Positions 49,049 to 58,961 are shown, counted from the stretch's first letter. The stretch is 64,000 bases of DNA from an uncultured Sphingomonas sp. (GCA_913776255.1 CAJYLV010000022.1:25254-89253), one strand, 5' to 3'. Notes: generated by a model from the sequence alone, not told the origin. Made by a program: numbers and translations.

Positions 49049-49810
49049 TCATCCCCACGTCTTCTCCCGCAGATTGGTATGCCACAGCTTGCGGGCCTTC
49101 AGCCGCGGGCCAAGAAAGCGGTAGAAATACCAGTCCTTCGCCGCGGCGGGCGTGAAATGGTAGAGCAGCCGCTCGACCAGGGTCCAGCGCACGCGCGACC
49201 GATCCGTGCGGCGATCGGACGGGATGCACCACAGGTCGAACGGATAGACCACCCGCCCCTGCTGCACGACCCGCTGCATGATCTCGTGGTCCATCAGCAC
49301 ATAGGGCCAGAAGCGTTCGGCATATCCACCCGCCGCCCGTAACGGCGCGACCCGGAAGGTCTGCCCGAAGCCACCGGTATGGGTCTGCTTCGGCCACAGC
49401 CGGCTCGCCAGCCGATTGTGTCGGCGCTTGCGCAAGGCGGCGGCGGGATCGGCGGGGACGTCGGTCGCCATCACCGCGACGATGTCGGGCGCGGCATAAG
49501 CGGCATCGGCGATCGCGAGATAATCGGGCGGATAATAAGTATCGGCATCGCCGAACGCGACATAGTCGGTCGCGAGGTGCGGCATCGCGGCTTCCAGCGC
49601 GAAAATCTTGCCGGGGCGCATTTCCTTGAGGTGGATCACCTCGACATCCGGCAGCACCCAGTCGCGCGCGAGCGTCGCGGAGCCGTCGGTCGAGCCGTTG
49701 TCGACGAGGATCAGGCGAAAGGGCTTGAGCGTCTGCGCGGCGAGGCTGGCGAGCGCGACCGGGAAATAGTCCGCCTCGTTGAAATAGGGAATCACAAATG
49801 TCCAATTCAT
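49049..49810 (-). CDS. Glycosyltransferase family 2
   Basis: MNWTFVIPYFNEADYFPVALASLAAQTLKPFRLILVDNGSTDGSATLARDW; FGDADTYYPPDYL. Confidence 0.92.
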   Translation of the reverse strand: MNWTFVIPYFNEADYFPVALASLAAQTLKPFRLILVDNGSTDGSATLARDWVLPDVEVIHLKEMRPGKIFALEAAMPHLATDYVAFGDADTYYPPDYLAIADAAYAAPDIVAVMATDVPADPAAALRKRRHNRLASRLWPKQTHTGGFGQTFRVAPLRAAGGYAERFWPYVLMDHEIMQRVVQQGRVVYPFDLWCIPSDRRTDRSRVRWTLVERLLYHFTPAAAKDWYFYRFLGPRLKARKLWHTNLREKTWG

Positions 49811-49952
49811 TCCGCCGGTTAGCACGCCCGACGGCGAATGTTCACCCTTTACTTACCTTTTTGACGGCGCGCCGGGGCTACCTTCCGCCAATGCAGCGCG
49901 GTGCGGGCGAGCGCCATCGGAGCCGGCGGTCCGCGCGCGCCGACGCCCTCGC

Positions 49953-50720
49953 CTACCGCAACGGCGCCCGCACCGGCACCCCCGCCGCCGCCAGCGCCGC
50001 ATGCGCCTCGGCGACCGTCGCCTGCCCGAAATGGAAGATCGACGCCGCCAGCACCGCCGAGGCGTGCCCCTCGACCACCCCCGCGACCAGATCGTCCAGC
50101 GATCCGACCCCGCCGCTCGCCACCACCGGCACCGCGGTGCGGTCGGCGATCGCGCGGATCAGCGCGAGGTCGTAGCCGCCCCTGGTCCCGTCGCGGTCCA
50201 TCGACGTCACCAGCAACTCGCCCGCGCCCAGCGCGGCGAGCCGCAGCGCATGCTCGACCGCGTCGATCCCGGTCGCGCGCCGCCCGCCGTGCGTGAACAC
50301 TTCCCAGCCGTCGCCGCTGCGCCGCGCGTCGACGCTGGCGACGCAGCACTGGCTGCCGAACCGCTCGGCGATGTCGGCGACCACCTCGGGCCGCGCGACG
50401 GCAGCGGAATTGACCGCGACCTTGTCCGCGCCGGCCAGCAGCAGCGCGCGCGCATCCTCGGCGGTGCGCACCCCGCCGCCGACGGTCAGCGGCATGAAGC
50501 ACACCGCCGCGGTGCGCCGCACGACGTCGAGGATCGTGCCGCGCGCCTCATGGCTGGCGGTGATGTCGAGGAAGCAGAGTTCGTCCGCCCCCGCCGCGTC
50601 ATAGGCGCGCGCCTGTTCCACGGGATCGCCGGCATCGACCAGATCGACGAAATTGACGCCTTTGACGACGCGCCCGCCGGCAACGTCGAGGCACGGGATC
50701 ACACGGGCGCGAACGGTCAT
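49953..50720 (-). CDS. hisF: Imidazole glycerol phosphate synthase cyclase subunit HisF
   Basis: [56 protein letters not shown]. Confidence 0.97.
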   Translation of the reverse strand: MTVRARVIPCLDVAGGRVVKGVNFVDLVDAGDPVEQARAYDAAGADELCFLDITASHEARGTILDVVRRTAAVCFMPLTVGGGVRTAEDARALLLAGADKVAVNSAAVARPEVVADIAERFGSQCCVASVDARRSGDGWEVFTHGGRRATGIDAVEHALRLAALGAGELLVTSMDRDGTRGGYDLALIRAIADRTAVPVVASGGVGSLDDLVAGVVEGHASAVLAASIFHFGQATVAEAHAALAAAGVPVRAPLR

Positions 50721-50760
50721 GCGCGGCTCATGCCCGCGCGGCGGCAGCGGGGCAAGGGCG

Positions 50761-51414
50761 TCAGGACGGCGCGGGGATGCGCCGCTCGACCGATGCGGTC
50801 GCGGGATCGTCGGGGCGGTAGCGGAGGATCGTCACCATGCCGCCCGGCTGACCGAACCAGACGGAAAAGCCGTCGACCTCCCGCGACACCATCCATGGTC
50901 GCAGCCGCGCCAGTTCGCGGGCCGGTCCCGACGGGCCGGCGCACATGCCCGAAGTGGTCTGATCGAAACATCGATACCGCGGCGCGCGCCGCCCGCTTCG
51001 CCACGCCTGCACGCGGGCGAGTTCGACCAGCGCAGTGGCGGGTTCGACGCCGTGATTGACGCCGACATAGTTCGCGATCGCGCAGCCATTTTCGCGCAGG
51101 GCAACCTGCGGATGCGGGCGCGCGCTGTCCAGGCGCTGCGCGATCTCCGACCCCGCGGGGTCGCCGCGGAACGCCACGATCCAGCGCTGGCGGAGACATC
51201 CGCGGCGCGCGAACGGTGCGCCGTGCTCGATCATCTCCAGCTCGGTCATCCCGGGCACGAGCAGACCGCGCGGAAGCGGCCGCACTTCGCTGATCGGCGC
51301 GTGCCGGTAGGCCGCCAGCGCCAGCTTCCCGGCCTGTTCGGGCGGCAGGTGCCGGACCTCCTCGACCGTCGGGGCGGTCGGGGCAGCGGCGAGCGACAGC
51401 AGGGCGGCGATCAT
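50761..51414 (-). CDS. Secreted hypothetical protein
   Basis: Signal peptide [15 protein letters not shown]; no family recognised; lies between SBF transporter and hisF. Confidence 0.6.
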   Translation of the reverse strand: MIAALLSLAAAPTAPTVEEVRHLPPEQAGKLALAAYRHAPISEVRPLPRGLLVPGMTELEMIEHGAPFARRGCLRQRWIVAFRGDPAGSEIAQRLDSARPHPQVALRENGCAIANYVGVNHGVEPATALVELARVQAWRSGRRAPRYRCFDQTTSGMCAGPSGPARELARLRPWMVSREVDGFSVWFGQPGGMVTILRYRPDDPATASVERRIPAPS

Positions 51415-51457
51415 CCACCCACGCTATCACGCCGCCTCAGCGCACCCAACTGCATCG

Positions 51458-52444
51458 TCAGTCGGTGCGGTCCGCCCGCTCCGCATAACGCCGCGCCAGC
51501 CACGCGCAGACGAACAATTGCACCTGGTGGAAGATCATCAGCGGCAGCACGACCAGCCCGACGCTGTGCGCCGGGAACAGGATCGCCGCCATCGGGATGC
51601 CGCTCGCCATGCTCTTCTTCGACCCGCAGAAGACGGTCGCGATCTCGTCGGGCACCGTGAACCCCAGCGCCCGCGACGCGAGCATCATCGCGCCGATCAC
51701 GATCGCGAGGATCACCAGCGACACCAGCACGATCGCCACCAGCGTCAACGGCGAGACATGGTGCCACAGCCCCGCGACCACCCCGGCGCCGAATGCGGCA
51801 TAGACGACCACCAGCACCGATCCGCGATCGACCACCTTGGTCAGCAGCGGATGCGCGAGCAGCCACGCCTGCGCCCACGGCCTGATCGCCTGCCCGATCA
51901 CGAACGGCAGCAGGATCTGCAAGGCGATGTCGCGCAACGCGTCGAGCGACAGCCCGCCGCTGGCGGTCGCGAGCAATTGCGCGACCAGCAACGGCGTGAT
52001 GACCACCCCGACGAGGTTCGACAGCGACGCGCTGCACAAGGCTGCGGGCACGTTGCCCCGCGCGATCGAGGTGAAGGCGATCGACGACTGCACCGTCGAC
52101 GGCAGCAGGCAGAGATACAGCAGCCCGGTGACGATCGGCGCGGGCAGCCACGCATGCGTCGCCGCCGCGACGCCGACGCCGATCAGCGGGAACAGCAGGA
52201 AGGTGCTGGCGAACACCAGCAGCTGCAACCGCCATTGCGCCAGCCCGGCCCAGATCGCCTGCGGCGCGAGCCGCGCGCCGTACAGCAGGAACAGCAACGC
52301 CACCGCGACGGTGGTGCCATGTTCGACCCACACCGCCGCCTCGCCCCGCGCCGGCAGCACCGCGGCGAGTGCCACGGTCGCGATCAGCAGCAGCAGGAAG
52401 CGGTCGGCGCGCGCCAGCACCGCGCCGATGCGCCCGGCCCCCAC
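51458..52444 (-). CDS. Bile acid:sodium symporter-like (SBF-like) transporter
   Basis: Multi-TM; LLYLCLLPSTVQSSIAFTSIARGNVPAALCSASLSNLVGVVITPLLV. Confidence 0.9.
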   Translation of the reverse strand: MGAGRIGAVLARADRFLLLLIATVALAAVLPARGEAAVWVEHGTTVAVALLFLLYGARLAPQAIWAGLAQWRLQLLVFASTFLLFPLIGVGVAAATHAWLPAPIVTGLLYLCLLPSTVQSSIAFTSIARGNVPAALCSASLSNLVGVVITPLLVAQLLATASGGLSLDALRDIALQILLPFVIGQAIRPWAQAWLLAHPLLTKVVDRGSVLVVVYAAFGAGVVAGLWHHVSPLTLVAIVLVSLVILAIVIGAMMLASRALGFTVPDEIATVFCGSKKSMASGIPMAAILFPAHSVGLVVLPLMIFHQVQLFVCAWLARRYAERADRTD

Positions 52445-52449
52445 CCCGG

Positions 52450-53184
52450 TCAGCGCCCCGCGACCCGAAGGGCGTCGCCGAGATCGAGCCGCCCGTCATA
52501 CAAGGCGCGCCCGGTGATGACGCCCTCGACGCCCTCATCGGCGTGCGCGGCGAGCTGGTGGATGTCGTCGATCCCGGCGACCCCGCCGCTGGCGATCACC
52601 GGGATGCGCACCGCGCGCGCCAGCGCGACGGTCGCGGCGACATTGCAGCCCTTGAGCAGCCCGTCGCGCCCGACGTCGGTGAACAGCAATGCCGCGACGC
52701 CCGCATCCTCGAACTGCCGCGCGAGGTCGGCGACGCTGGTGGTGGACACCTCCGCCCAGCCCTTGGTGGCGACCATGCCGTCGCGCGCATCGACCGCGAC
52801 GACGATCTGGCCGGGATAGCGCGCCGCCATGTCGCGCACAAACTGCGGCTGTTCGAGCGCGGCGGTGCCGATCACCACCCGCGCGACGCCGAGATCGAGC
52901 CACGCCGCGACCGCCTCGGGCGTGCGGATGCCGCCGCCGAGCTGCACCTTGCCGGGGAAGGCCGCGACGATCCCGCGCACCGCGTCGCCGTTGACGCTCT
53001 CGCCCGCGAACGCGCCGTCGAGATCGACGACGTGCAGATGCGTCGCGCCCGCCTCGGCGAAGGCGCGCGCCTGCGCGGCGGGATCGTCGCCATAGACGGT
53101 CGCGCGCGCCATATCGCCCTCGGCAAGCCGGACGACCTGCCCGCCTTTGAGGTCGATCGCGGGGAAGACGATCAGGGACGCCAT
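52450..53184 (-). CDS. hisA: Phosphoribosylformimino-5-aminoimidazole carboxamide ribotide isomerase HisA
   Basis: MASLIVFPAIDLKGGQVVRLAEGDMARATVYGDDPAAQARAFAEAGATHLHVVDLDGAFAG. Confidence 0.97.
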   Translation of the reverse strand: MASLIVFPAIDLKGGQVVRLAEGDMARATVYGDDPAAQARAFAEAGATHLHVVDLDGAFAGESVNGDAVRGIVAAFPGKVQLGGGIRTPEAVAAWLDLGVARVVIGTAALEQPQFVRDMAARYPGQIVVAVDARDGMVATKGWAEVSTTSVADLARQFEDAGVAALLFTDVGRDGLLKGCNVAATVALARAVRIPVIASGGVAGIDDIHQLAAHADEGVEGVITGRALYDGRLDLGDALRVAGR

Positions 53185-53777
53185 GCCAGAAACCTTTCGA
53201 GCAGCGCCAGGCCGTAGCGCTGGCTCTTTTCGGGGTGGAATTGCACGCCGAGCACCGTGTCGCGCGCGATCGCGGCGGTCACCGGCCCGGCATGATCGGT
53301 GGTCGCGACCACGCCATCGCCGGTGAAGGCGTAGCTGTGCAGGAAATACGCCTCGCCGGGGACGATCAGCGGGTGGCCGGCGGTCGGCACCACGTCGTTC
53401 CAGCCCATGTGCGGGACCTTGACGTCGCTGCCCGCCGGATCGATCCGCCGCACGCTGCCCGCGATCCAGCCGAGCCCCTTGTGGACGCCGAGTTCTTCGC
53501 CCGTTTCGGCGAGCAACTGCATTCCGACGCAGATGCCGAGAAACGGCGCGCCCTGCGCGAGCGCGCGCTCCTCCAGCGCCGCCACCATCCCCGGCACCGC
53601 GCGCAGGTTCGCCGCGCACGCGCCGAACGCGCCGACACCGGGCAGCACGATCCGGTCGGCGCGCCGCACCACCTCCGGGTCGGCGGTGACGGTCAGATCG
53701 GTGCAGCCCGCCGCGCGCAACGCATTCTCGACCGAATGGAGGTTGCCGGCCTGATAATCGATCAGCGCGAGCGTCAT
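53172..53777 (-). CDS. hisH: Imidazole glycerol phosphate synthase glutaminase subunit HisH
   Basis: [64 protein letters not shown]. Confidence 0.97.
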   Translation of the reverse strand: MTLALIDYQAGNLHSVENALRAAGCTDLTVTADPEVVRRADRIVLPGVGAFGACAANLRAVPGMVAALEERALAQGAPFLGICVGMQLLAETGEELGVHKGLGWIAGSVRRIDPAGSDVKVPHMGWNDVVPTAGHPLIVPGEAYFLHSYAFTGDGVVATTDHAGPVTAAIARDTVLGVQFHPEKSQRYGLALLERFLAWRP

Positions 53778-54085
53778 GCCAGCCACCCGTGCAGCTCGGT
53801 GGCGGCAAAGCTGGCGTTGAACGGCACGACCTCGGCGGTCGCGACGCCGCTGGTCACGAACGGATCGGTCGCGACCACTTGCTCGACCGCCTCGCGATCG
53901 CCGCGCATCACGATCACCCCGCCGGTGCGCGGCGTGCGCCGCCCCGCGACGAGGAACACGCTTTGCCCGAACCCCTGCTCCAGCCACGCGACATGCGCCG
54001 CCATCTGCGCGTCCACCTCGTCGAGCGGGCGCACATAGCTGAGCAACACCACGCACAGCTCGCCGCCGGCGCGGAACCCCGTCAC
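53774..54085 (-). CDS. YciI-like protein
   Basis: [67 protein letters not shown]. Confidence 0.87.
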   Translation of the reverse strand: MTGFRAGGELCVVLLSYVRPLDEVDAQMAAHVAWLEQGFGQSVFLVAGRRTPRTGGVIVMRGDREAVEQVVATDPFVTSGVATAEVVPFNASFAATELHGWLA

Positions 54086-54669
54086 AAGATCCCCTTGGTC
54101 GAGGGGATCGCATCGGCCTTGCGCGGGTCGATCTCAACCGCCGAACGCAGCGCGCGCGCCAGCCCCTTGAACATGCTCTCGGCGATGTGATGGTTGTTGT
54201 CGCCGTACAGCGTCTCGATGTGCAGCGTGATGCCGGCGTTCTGCGCGAAGCTGTGGAAGAAATGCTGGAACATCTCGGTGTCCATGTCGCCCAGCCGCGC
54301 CTGCGAGAAACGCGCGCGCCACACCAGCCACGGCCGCCCCGAAATGTCGAGCGCGACGCGGGTCAGCGTCTCGTCCATCGGGCTCAGCGCGTCGCCGTAG
54401 CGGCGGATGCCGCGCTTGTCGCCGAGCGCCTGCGCCACCGCGCTGCCGATCGCCAGCGCGGTGTCCTCGACGGTGTGGTGCGCGTCGATGTGCAGGTCGC
54501 CGTCGCAGCGGACGTGCAGGTCGATCAGCCCGTGGCGCGAGAGCTGTTCGAGCATATGGTCGAAGAAGCCGACGCCGGTCTTCACGTCGTAGACGCCCGT
54601 CCCGTCGAGGTTGACGGTGACGGCGACCTTCGTCTCCGAAGTGTCGCGGCGGATCGTGGCGGTGCGCAT
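54082..54669 (-). CDS. hisB: Imidazoleglycerol-phosphate dehydratase HisB
   Basis: [75 protein letters not shown]. Confidence 0.97.
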   Translation of the reverse strand: MRTATIRRDTSETKVAVTVNLDGTGVYDVKTGVGFFDHMLEQLSRHGLIDLHVRCDGDLHIDAHHTVEDTALAIGSAVAQALGDKRGIRRYGDALSPMDETLTRVALDISGRPWLVWRARFSQARLGDMDTEMFQHFFHSFAQNAGITLHIETLYGDNNHHIAESMFKGLARALRSAVEIDPRKADAIPSTKGIL

Positions 54670-54744
54670 ATCGCGTCGTCCATAACGCGCATGTCGTTCC
54701 AAGCAACCTTGACCATGCCGCGCACCGCGCTACCCATGGCGGCC

Positions 54745-55230
54745 ATGAGCGATATGCTGCCCGACAGCCTGATCCCCTATGACGAAATCGTGCAGGAAGC
54801 CCTGCGCGCGGTCGTGGGGCGCGTGCTGGGAACCGTGGCCGAGTCGGGCGGTCTGCCGGGCGAGCACCACTTCTACATCACCTTCAAGACGCAAGGACCC
54901 GGGGTCGACATCCCGCAGCGGCTGATCGAGCGTTTCCCGGACGAGATGACGATCGTGCTCCAGAACCGTTTCTGGGACTTGACGGTCGATCAGGAGCGCT
55001 TCTCGGTCGGCCTCAGCTTCAACCAGGTGCCGTCGAAGCTGGTCATCCCCTATTCGGCGATCACCGGCTTCCACGACCCGACGGTCAATTTCGAGCTGCG
55101 CTTCCAGGCGCAGGAAGGCCCCGGCGACGGCCCCGGCCCGCACGACCCGGCCGAGAACGACGGTCCGAGCGTGACGCCGGTCGAGGACGGCTCGAACGTC
55201 GTCGCGGTGGATTTCAAGAGGAAGAAATGA
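54745..55230 (+). CDS. SspB family ClpXP adaptor
   Basis: LIPYDEIVQEALRAVVGRVLG...HHFYITFKTQGPGVDIPQRLIERFPDEMTIVLQNRFWDLTVDQERFSVGLSFNQVPSKLVIPYSAITGFHDP. Confidence 0.93.
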   Translation: MSDMLPDSLIPYDEIVQEALRAVVGRVLGTVAESGGLPGEHHFYITFKTQGPGVDIPQRLIERFPDEMTIVLQNRFWDLTVDQERFSVGLSFNQVPSKLVIPYSAITGFHDPTVNFELRFQAQEGPGDGPGPHDPAENDGPSVTPVEDGSNVVAVDFKRKK

Positions 55231-55359
55231 CGATGCGAGCGGCGCATACCTGCGCCGCGGTCGCATAGCGACGCATCGGCACGGCCGGCGCGCAACAAGC
55301 GCGTCCGACGTCATGGGATTTACTCCCATGACGTGCCTTCGTCTCCCGTCACCACCCAC

Positions 55360-55436
55360 CGTCATTGCGAGCGCAGCGAAGCAATCCAGTGACGGACCAG
55401 GACGCCCTGGATTGCTTCGCTGCGCTCGCAATGACG
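55360..55436 (-). repeat. Family A 77-bp palindromic element, copy A6 (inverted loop orientation, compensatory arm change)
   Basis: CGTCATTGCGAGCGCAGCGAAGCAATCCAGTGACGGACCAGGACGCCCTGGATTGCTTCGCTGCGCTCGCAATGACG. Confidence 0.92.
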
Positions 55437-55447
55437 GACCGACCCGC

Positions 55448-55861
55448 ATGATCGACCTGATCCCCAACCCCGGTGAAGCCGAGCTGGAGGCGATCCTCGC
55501 CCCGCTCGCCGCGCACAACGACGCCGCCGCCGGCCCGACCGAGCGCCACAAGGTCGCGCTGCTCCTGCGCGACGACACGGGCGCCGCGATCGGCGGCCTG
55601 TGGGCGGAGGCGAGCTATCGCTGGCTCTTCGTCAAATATCTGGCGCTCCCGCCGGAGGCACGCGGCAAGGGACAGGGCCGCGCGCTGATGCTGGCGGCGG
55701 AGGACGAGGCGCGGCGGCTCGGCTGTGTCGGCATCTGGCTCGACACGTTCAGCTTTCAGGCGCGCGGCTTCTACGAAAAGCTGGGCTACGGCGTGTTCGG
55801 GCAGATCGACGATTACCCGCCCGGCGAGGCGCGCTTCTTCCTGTCGAAGCGGATCGGCTGA
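55448..55861 (+). CDS. GNAT family N-acetyltransferase
   Basis: [61 protein letters not shown]. Confidence 0.93.
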   Translation: MIDLIPNPGEAELEAILAPLAAHNDAAAGPTERHKVALLLRDDTGAAIGGLWAEASYRWLFVKYLALPPEARGKGQGRALMLAAEDEARRLGCVGIWLDTFSFQARGFYEKLGYGVFGQIDDYPPGEARFFLSKRIG

Positions 55862-55871
55862 GCCACTCACC

Positions 55872-56061
55872 CGTCGCCCCCGCGCAGGCGAGACCTCTGC
55901 AAAACCTCTCCTTGTACCCCGGCGAAGGCCGGGGCCCAGTTGGGGGAGTCTTGTAAGTAGACGAAGCACCTTCCCAACTGGACCCCGGCCTCCGCCGGGT
56001 ACGGCTCGCGACGTTCACGGTCGCGTGCTTTTGCACAGGTCTCGCCTGCGCGGGAATGACG
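55872..56061 (+). repeat. Family D compound palindromic element, copy D3 (190 bp)
   Basis: Outer arms CGTCGCCCCCGCGCAGGCGAGACCTCTGCAAAA / TTTTGCACAGGTCTCGCCTGCGCGGGAATGACG; core GTACCCCGGCGAAGGCCGGGGCCCAGTTGGG / CCCAACTGGACCCCGGCCTCCGCCGGGTAC. Confidence 0.88.
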
Positions 56062-56108
56062 AGGGCACGGCTTGCGCAACGACCGCCCGCCCGGCCAGTT
56101 ATTCCCGC

Positions 56109-57506
56109 ATGACCCAGGCCACCCGCACCGAAACCGACTCGATCGGCCCGATCGAGGTCCCCGCCAACGCTTATTGGGGCGCGCAGACCGAGCGCAGCCT
56201 CGAAAACTTCCCGTTCGGCGCGCGCGAGCGGATGCCGATCGAGATCGTCCACGCGCTGGCGCTGGTCAAACAGGCCGCTGCGCGCGTCAACCGCCGCCAC
56301 GGGCTCGCCGCCGACAAGGCCGAGGCGATCGAACAGGCCGCGCAGGAGGTCGCATCGGGCCAGCTCGACGATCACTTCCCGCTGGTGATCTGGCAGACCG
56401 GCAGCGGTACGCAGAGCAACATGAACGTCAACGAGGTGATCGCGGGCCGCGCCAACGAGATCCTGACCGGCACGCGCGGCGGCAAGGCGCCCGTCCACCC
56501 CAATGACGACGTCAACCGCGCGCAATCCTCGAACGACAGCTTCCCGACCGCGCTGCACATCGCCTGTTCGATCGCGGTGCGGCAGCGATTGCTCCCGGCC
56601 GTCGAGCGGCTCCACGCCGCGCTCGACGCCAAGGCGCAGCAATGGCGCGACCTCGTCAAGATCGGGCGCACGCATCTGCAGGACGCGACCCCGCTGACGC
56701 TGGGGGATGAATTCTCGGGCTATGCGCACCAGCTGTACCGCTGCCTCAAGCGGATCGGACCGGCGGTCGAACAGGGCACCGACCGGCTCGCGCAGGGCGG
56801 GACCGCGGTCGGCACCGGGCTCAACGCGCCCGCCGGGTTCGCGCGCGATGTCTGTGCCGAACTCGGCGCGATCACCGGCATCGCCTTCAGTCCGGCCGAG
56901 AATTTCTTCGAGGCGCTGGCGAGCAACGATCCGCTCGTCCATCTGTCCGGCACGCTCAACACGCTCGCGGTGGCGTGCACCAAGATCGCCAACGACATCC
57001 GGCTGCTCGGCTCGGGCCCGCGCTGCGGGCTGGGCGAACTCGACCTGCCCGTCAACGAGCCGGGCAGCTCGATCATGCCCGGCAAGGTCAATCCGACGCA
57101 GTGCGAGATGCTGACGATGGTCGCGGCGCAGGTGATCGGCAACCATGTCGCGGTGACGGTCGGCGGCGCGCAGGGGCATCTCGAGCTGAACGTCTTCAAA
57201 CCGGTGATCGGCGCGGGGGTGCTGCGCTCGATCGACCTGCTCGCGACCGGCTGCGACAGTTTCGCCGAACGCTGCGTCGAGGGGCTGACCGCCAACGAAG
57301 CGAGGATCGCGGAACTGCTCGACCGCTCGCTGATGCTGGTCACCGCGCTCACGCCCGAGATCGGCTACGACAATGCGGCTAAGATCGCCAAGCACGCCCA
57401 CGCCGAGGGGCTGACGCTCAAGGAGGCCGGACTGGCGCTGGGGCTGGCCGATGCGGAGACGTTCGACCGCGTGGTCAGGCCGGAGGCGATGCTGGGGCGT
57501 CCGTGA
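56109..57506 (+). CDS. fumC: Class II fumarate hydratase
   Basis: [72 protein letters not shown]. Confidence 0.97.
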   Translation: MTQATRTETDSIGPIEVPANAYWGAQTERSLENFPFGARERMPIEIVHALALVKQAAARVNRRHGLAADKAEAIEQAAQEVASGQLDDHFPLVIWQTGSGTQSNMNVNEVIAGRANEILTGTRGGKAPVHPNDDVNRAQSSNDSFPTALHIACSIAVRQRLLPAVERLHAALDAKAQQWRDLVKIGRTHLQDATPLTLGDEFSGYAHQLYRCLKRIGPAVEQGTDRLAQGGTAVGTGLNAPAGFARDVCAELGAITGIAFSPAENFFEALASNDPLVHLSGTLNTLAVACTKIANDIRLLGSGPRCGLGELDLPVNEPGSSIMPGKVNPTQCEMLTMVAAQVIGNHVAVTVGGAQGHLELNVFKPVIGAGVLRSIDLLATGCDSFAERCVEGLTANEARIAELLDRSLMLVTALTPEIGYDNAAKIAKHAHAEGLTLKEAGLALGLADAETFDRVVRPEAMLGRP

Positions 57507-57521
57507 ACTTGAACCTACCTT

Positions 57522-57598
57522 CGTCATTGCGAGCGTAGCGAAGCAATCCAGAGCGTCCTGATCCGGCCCTGGATTGCTTCGCTACGCTCGCAATGACG
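57522..57598 (+). repeat. Family A 77-bp palindromic element, copy A7
   Basis: CGTCATTGCGAGCGTAGCGAAGCAATCCAGAGCGTCCTGATCCGGCCCTGGATTGCTTCGCTACGCTCGCAATGACG. Confidence 0.92.
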
Positions 57599-57702
57599 AC
57601 CGCTGTTTACGAAGGCACCTCATTATCTGACGTCTGCTCGCCCTCCCGGAACCCCACCGCTCCCCCGGCATTGTTGATACGAAACGAACAGGGGCCATCA
57701 CC

Positions 57703-57915
57703 ATGGGTGCTACCACGATCGGCGCGCTGATCGGCGGCGCGATCGACTCGATGTCGGGCGACGACAGCGCCGCCGACGGCGCATTGTACGGCGCGATCAC
57801 CGCCAACGTTCTGAAGGTCGTGCTGCCGGTGGTGGCGACCTGGGCGGTCGGCTGGGGCGTGCTGAAGGGAATCGAAATCCTCGGTGACAGCGTATCGGAA
57901 AGGATCAAGGCATGA
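57703..57915 (+). CDS. Small glycine-rich hydrophobic protein (70 aa)
   Basis: MGATTIGALIGGAIDSMSGDDSAADGALYGAITANVLKVVLPVVATWAVGWGVLKGIEILGDSVSERIKA; ATGA overlap with next ORF. Confidence 0.65.
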   Translation: MGATTIGALIGGAIDSMSGDDSAADGALYGAITANVLKVVLPVVATWAVGWGVLKGIEILGDSVSERIKA

Positions 57916-58145
57916 TTCGCAGCATTTTGGGCGGACTGATCGGGCGCGAGCTCGACCGGCGCGGACGTGACGGCGGCGCGGGCGGCGCGATCCTCGGTGC
58001 GGTCGCCGCTCGCGCGGTGACGCGGATGGGGCCGCTCGGCTGGGCGCTGGGCGGCGCCTATGTCGCGAAAAAGGCCTATGACCGGCACAAGGCGAGCAAG
58101 GTCGCGACCGCCGGTCGGCCGTCGCGTTACCCGCCCGGCGTCTGA
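57912..58145 (+). CDS. Small glycine-rich protein (77 aa)
   Basis: MIRSILGGLIGRELDRRGRDGGAGGAILGAVAARAVTRMGPLGWALGGAYVAKKAYDRHKASKVATAGRPSRYPPGV. Confidence 0.65.
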   Translation: MIRSILGGLIGRELDRRGRDGGAGGAILGAVAARAVTRMGPLGWALGGAYVAKKAYDRHKASKVATAGRPSRYPPGV

Positions 58146-58210
58146 TCCGTCATCGCGCGCGCGGGCGGGGAACCATTGACCCCGCCCGCGCGACGCGGCA
58201 CCCCGGCGCC

Positions 58211-58558
58211 ATGACCGCACCCGACACGTTCGACCGGCTGTTCGCGACGATCGCCGCGCGCAAGGGCGCCGATACCGACGGCTCGTACACCGCCTCGCTG
58301 TTCGCGCGCGGCCGCGCACGGATCGCGCAGAAGATCGGCGAGGAAGCCACCGAGATCGTGATCGCCGCGATGGGGCCGAACCCGCGCGCGATCGTCCCCG
58401 AGGCCGCCGACCTCCTCTATCACCTGTTCGTACTGCTCGCCGATGCCGGGCTCACCCCCGACGACATCCGCGCCGAGCTGGCGCAGCGCGAGGGCACCAG
58501 CGGGCATGAGGAAAAGGCCGCGCGCGGCCCGCGCCCCCTCTCCTTCCGCGCCGAATGA
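58211..58558 (+). CDS. hisE: Phosphoribosyl-ATP diphosphatase HisE
   Basis: DTDGSYTASLFARGRARIAQKIGEEATEIVIAAMGPNPRAIVPEAADLLYHLFVLLADAGLT. Confidence 0.95.
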   Translation: MTAPDTFDRLFATIAARKGADTDGSYTASLFARGRARIAQKIGEEATEIVIAAMGPNPRAIVPEAADLLYHLFVLLADAGLTPDDIRAELAQREGTSGHEEKAARGPRPLSFRAE

Positions 58559-58568
58559 GGAGCCACGC

Positions 58569-58961
58569 ATGAGCGTCGACGCCACCTTGCCCTATGACGA
58601 CGGCAACATCTTCGCGCGGCTGTTGCGCGGCGAGATCCCGTCGAAGCGCGTCTACGAGGACGATCACACGATCGTCTTCCACGACATCGCCCCCTGGGCG
58701 CCGACCCACCTGCTGGCGGTGCCGCGCGGCAGCTACGTCAGCTGGGACGACTTTTCGGCGAACGCCAGCGAGGCGGAAATCGTCAGCTTCACCCGCGCGA
58801 TCGGGCAGGCGGCGCGCGCGGCCGGGCTAGTGGCGAGCGGCTATCGGCTGCTCGCCAATACGGGCCGCGATTCGCATCAGGAGGTGCCGCACCTCCACGT
58901 CCACATCCTCGGCGGGCGCGCGCTCGGTCCCATGCTGGTGCACAACGACAGCCGCGATTGA
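58569..58961 (+). CDS. HIT family (histidine triad) protein
   Basis: YDDGNIFARLLRGEIPSKRVYEDDHTIVFHDIAPWAPTHLLAVPRG; HQEVPHLHVHILGGR. Confidence 0.95.
   Translation: MSVDATLPYDDGNIFARLLRGEIPSKRVYEDDHTIVFHDIAPWAPTHLLAVPRGSYVSWDDFSANASEAEIVSFTRAIGQAARAAGLVASGYRLLANTGRDSHQEVPHLHVHILGGRALGPMLVHNDSRD

Noticed and set aside
57703-58145. Toxin-antitoxin or bacteriocin module
   Set aside because: No antitoxin DNA-binding domain, immunity protein, leader peptide or exporter; only small size and Gly-rich character support it, so kept as a generic small-protein finding.
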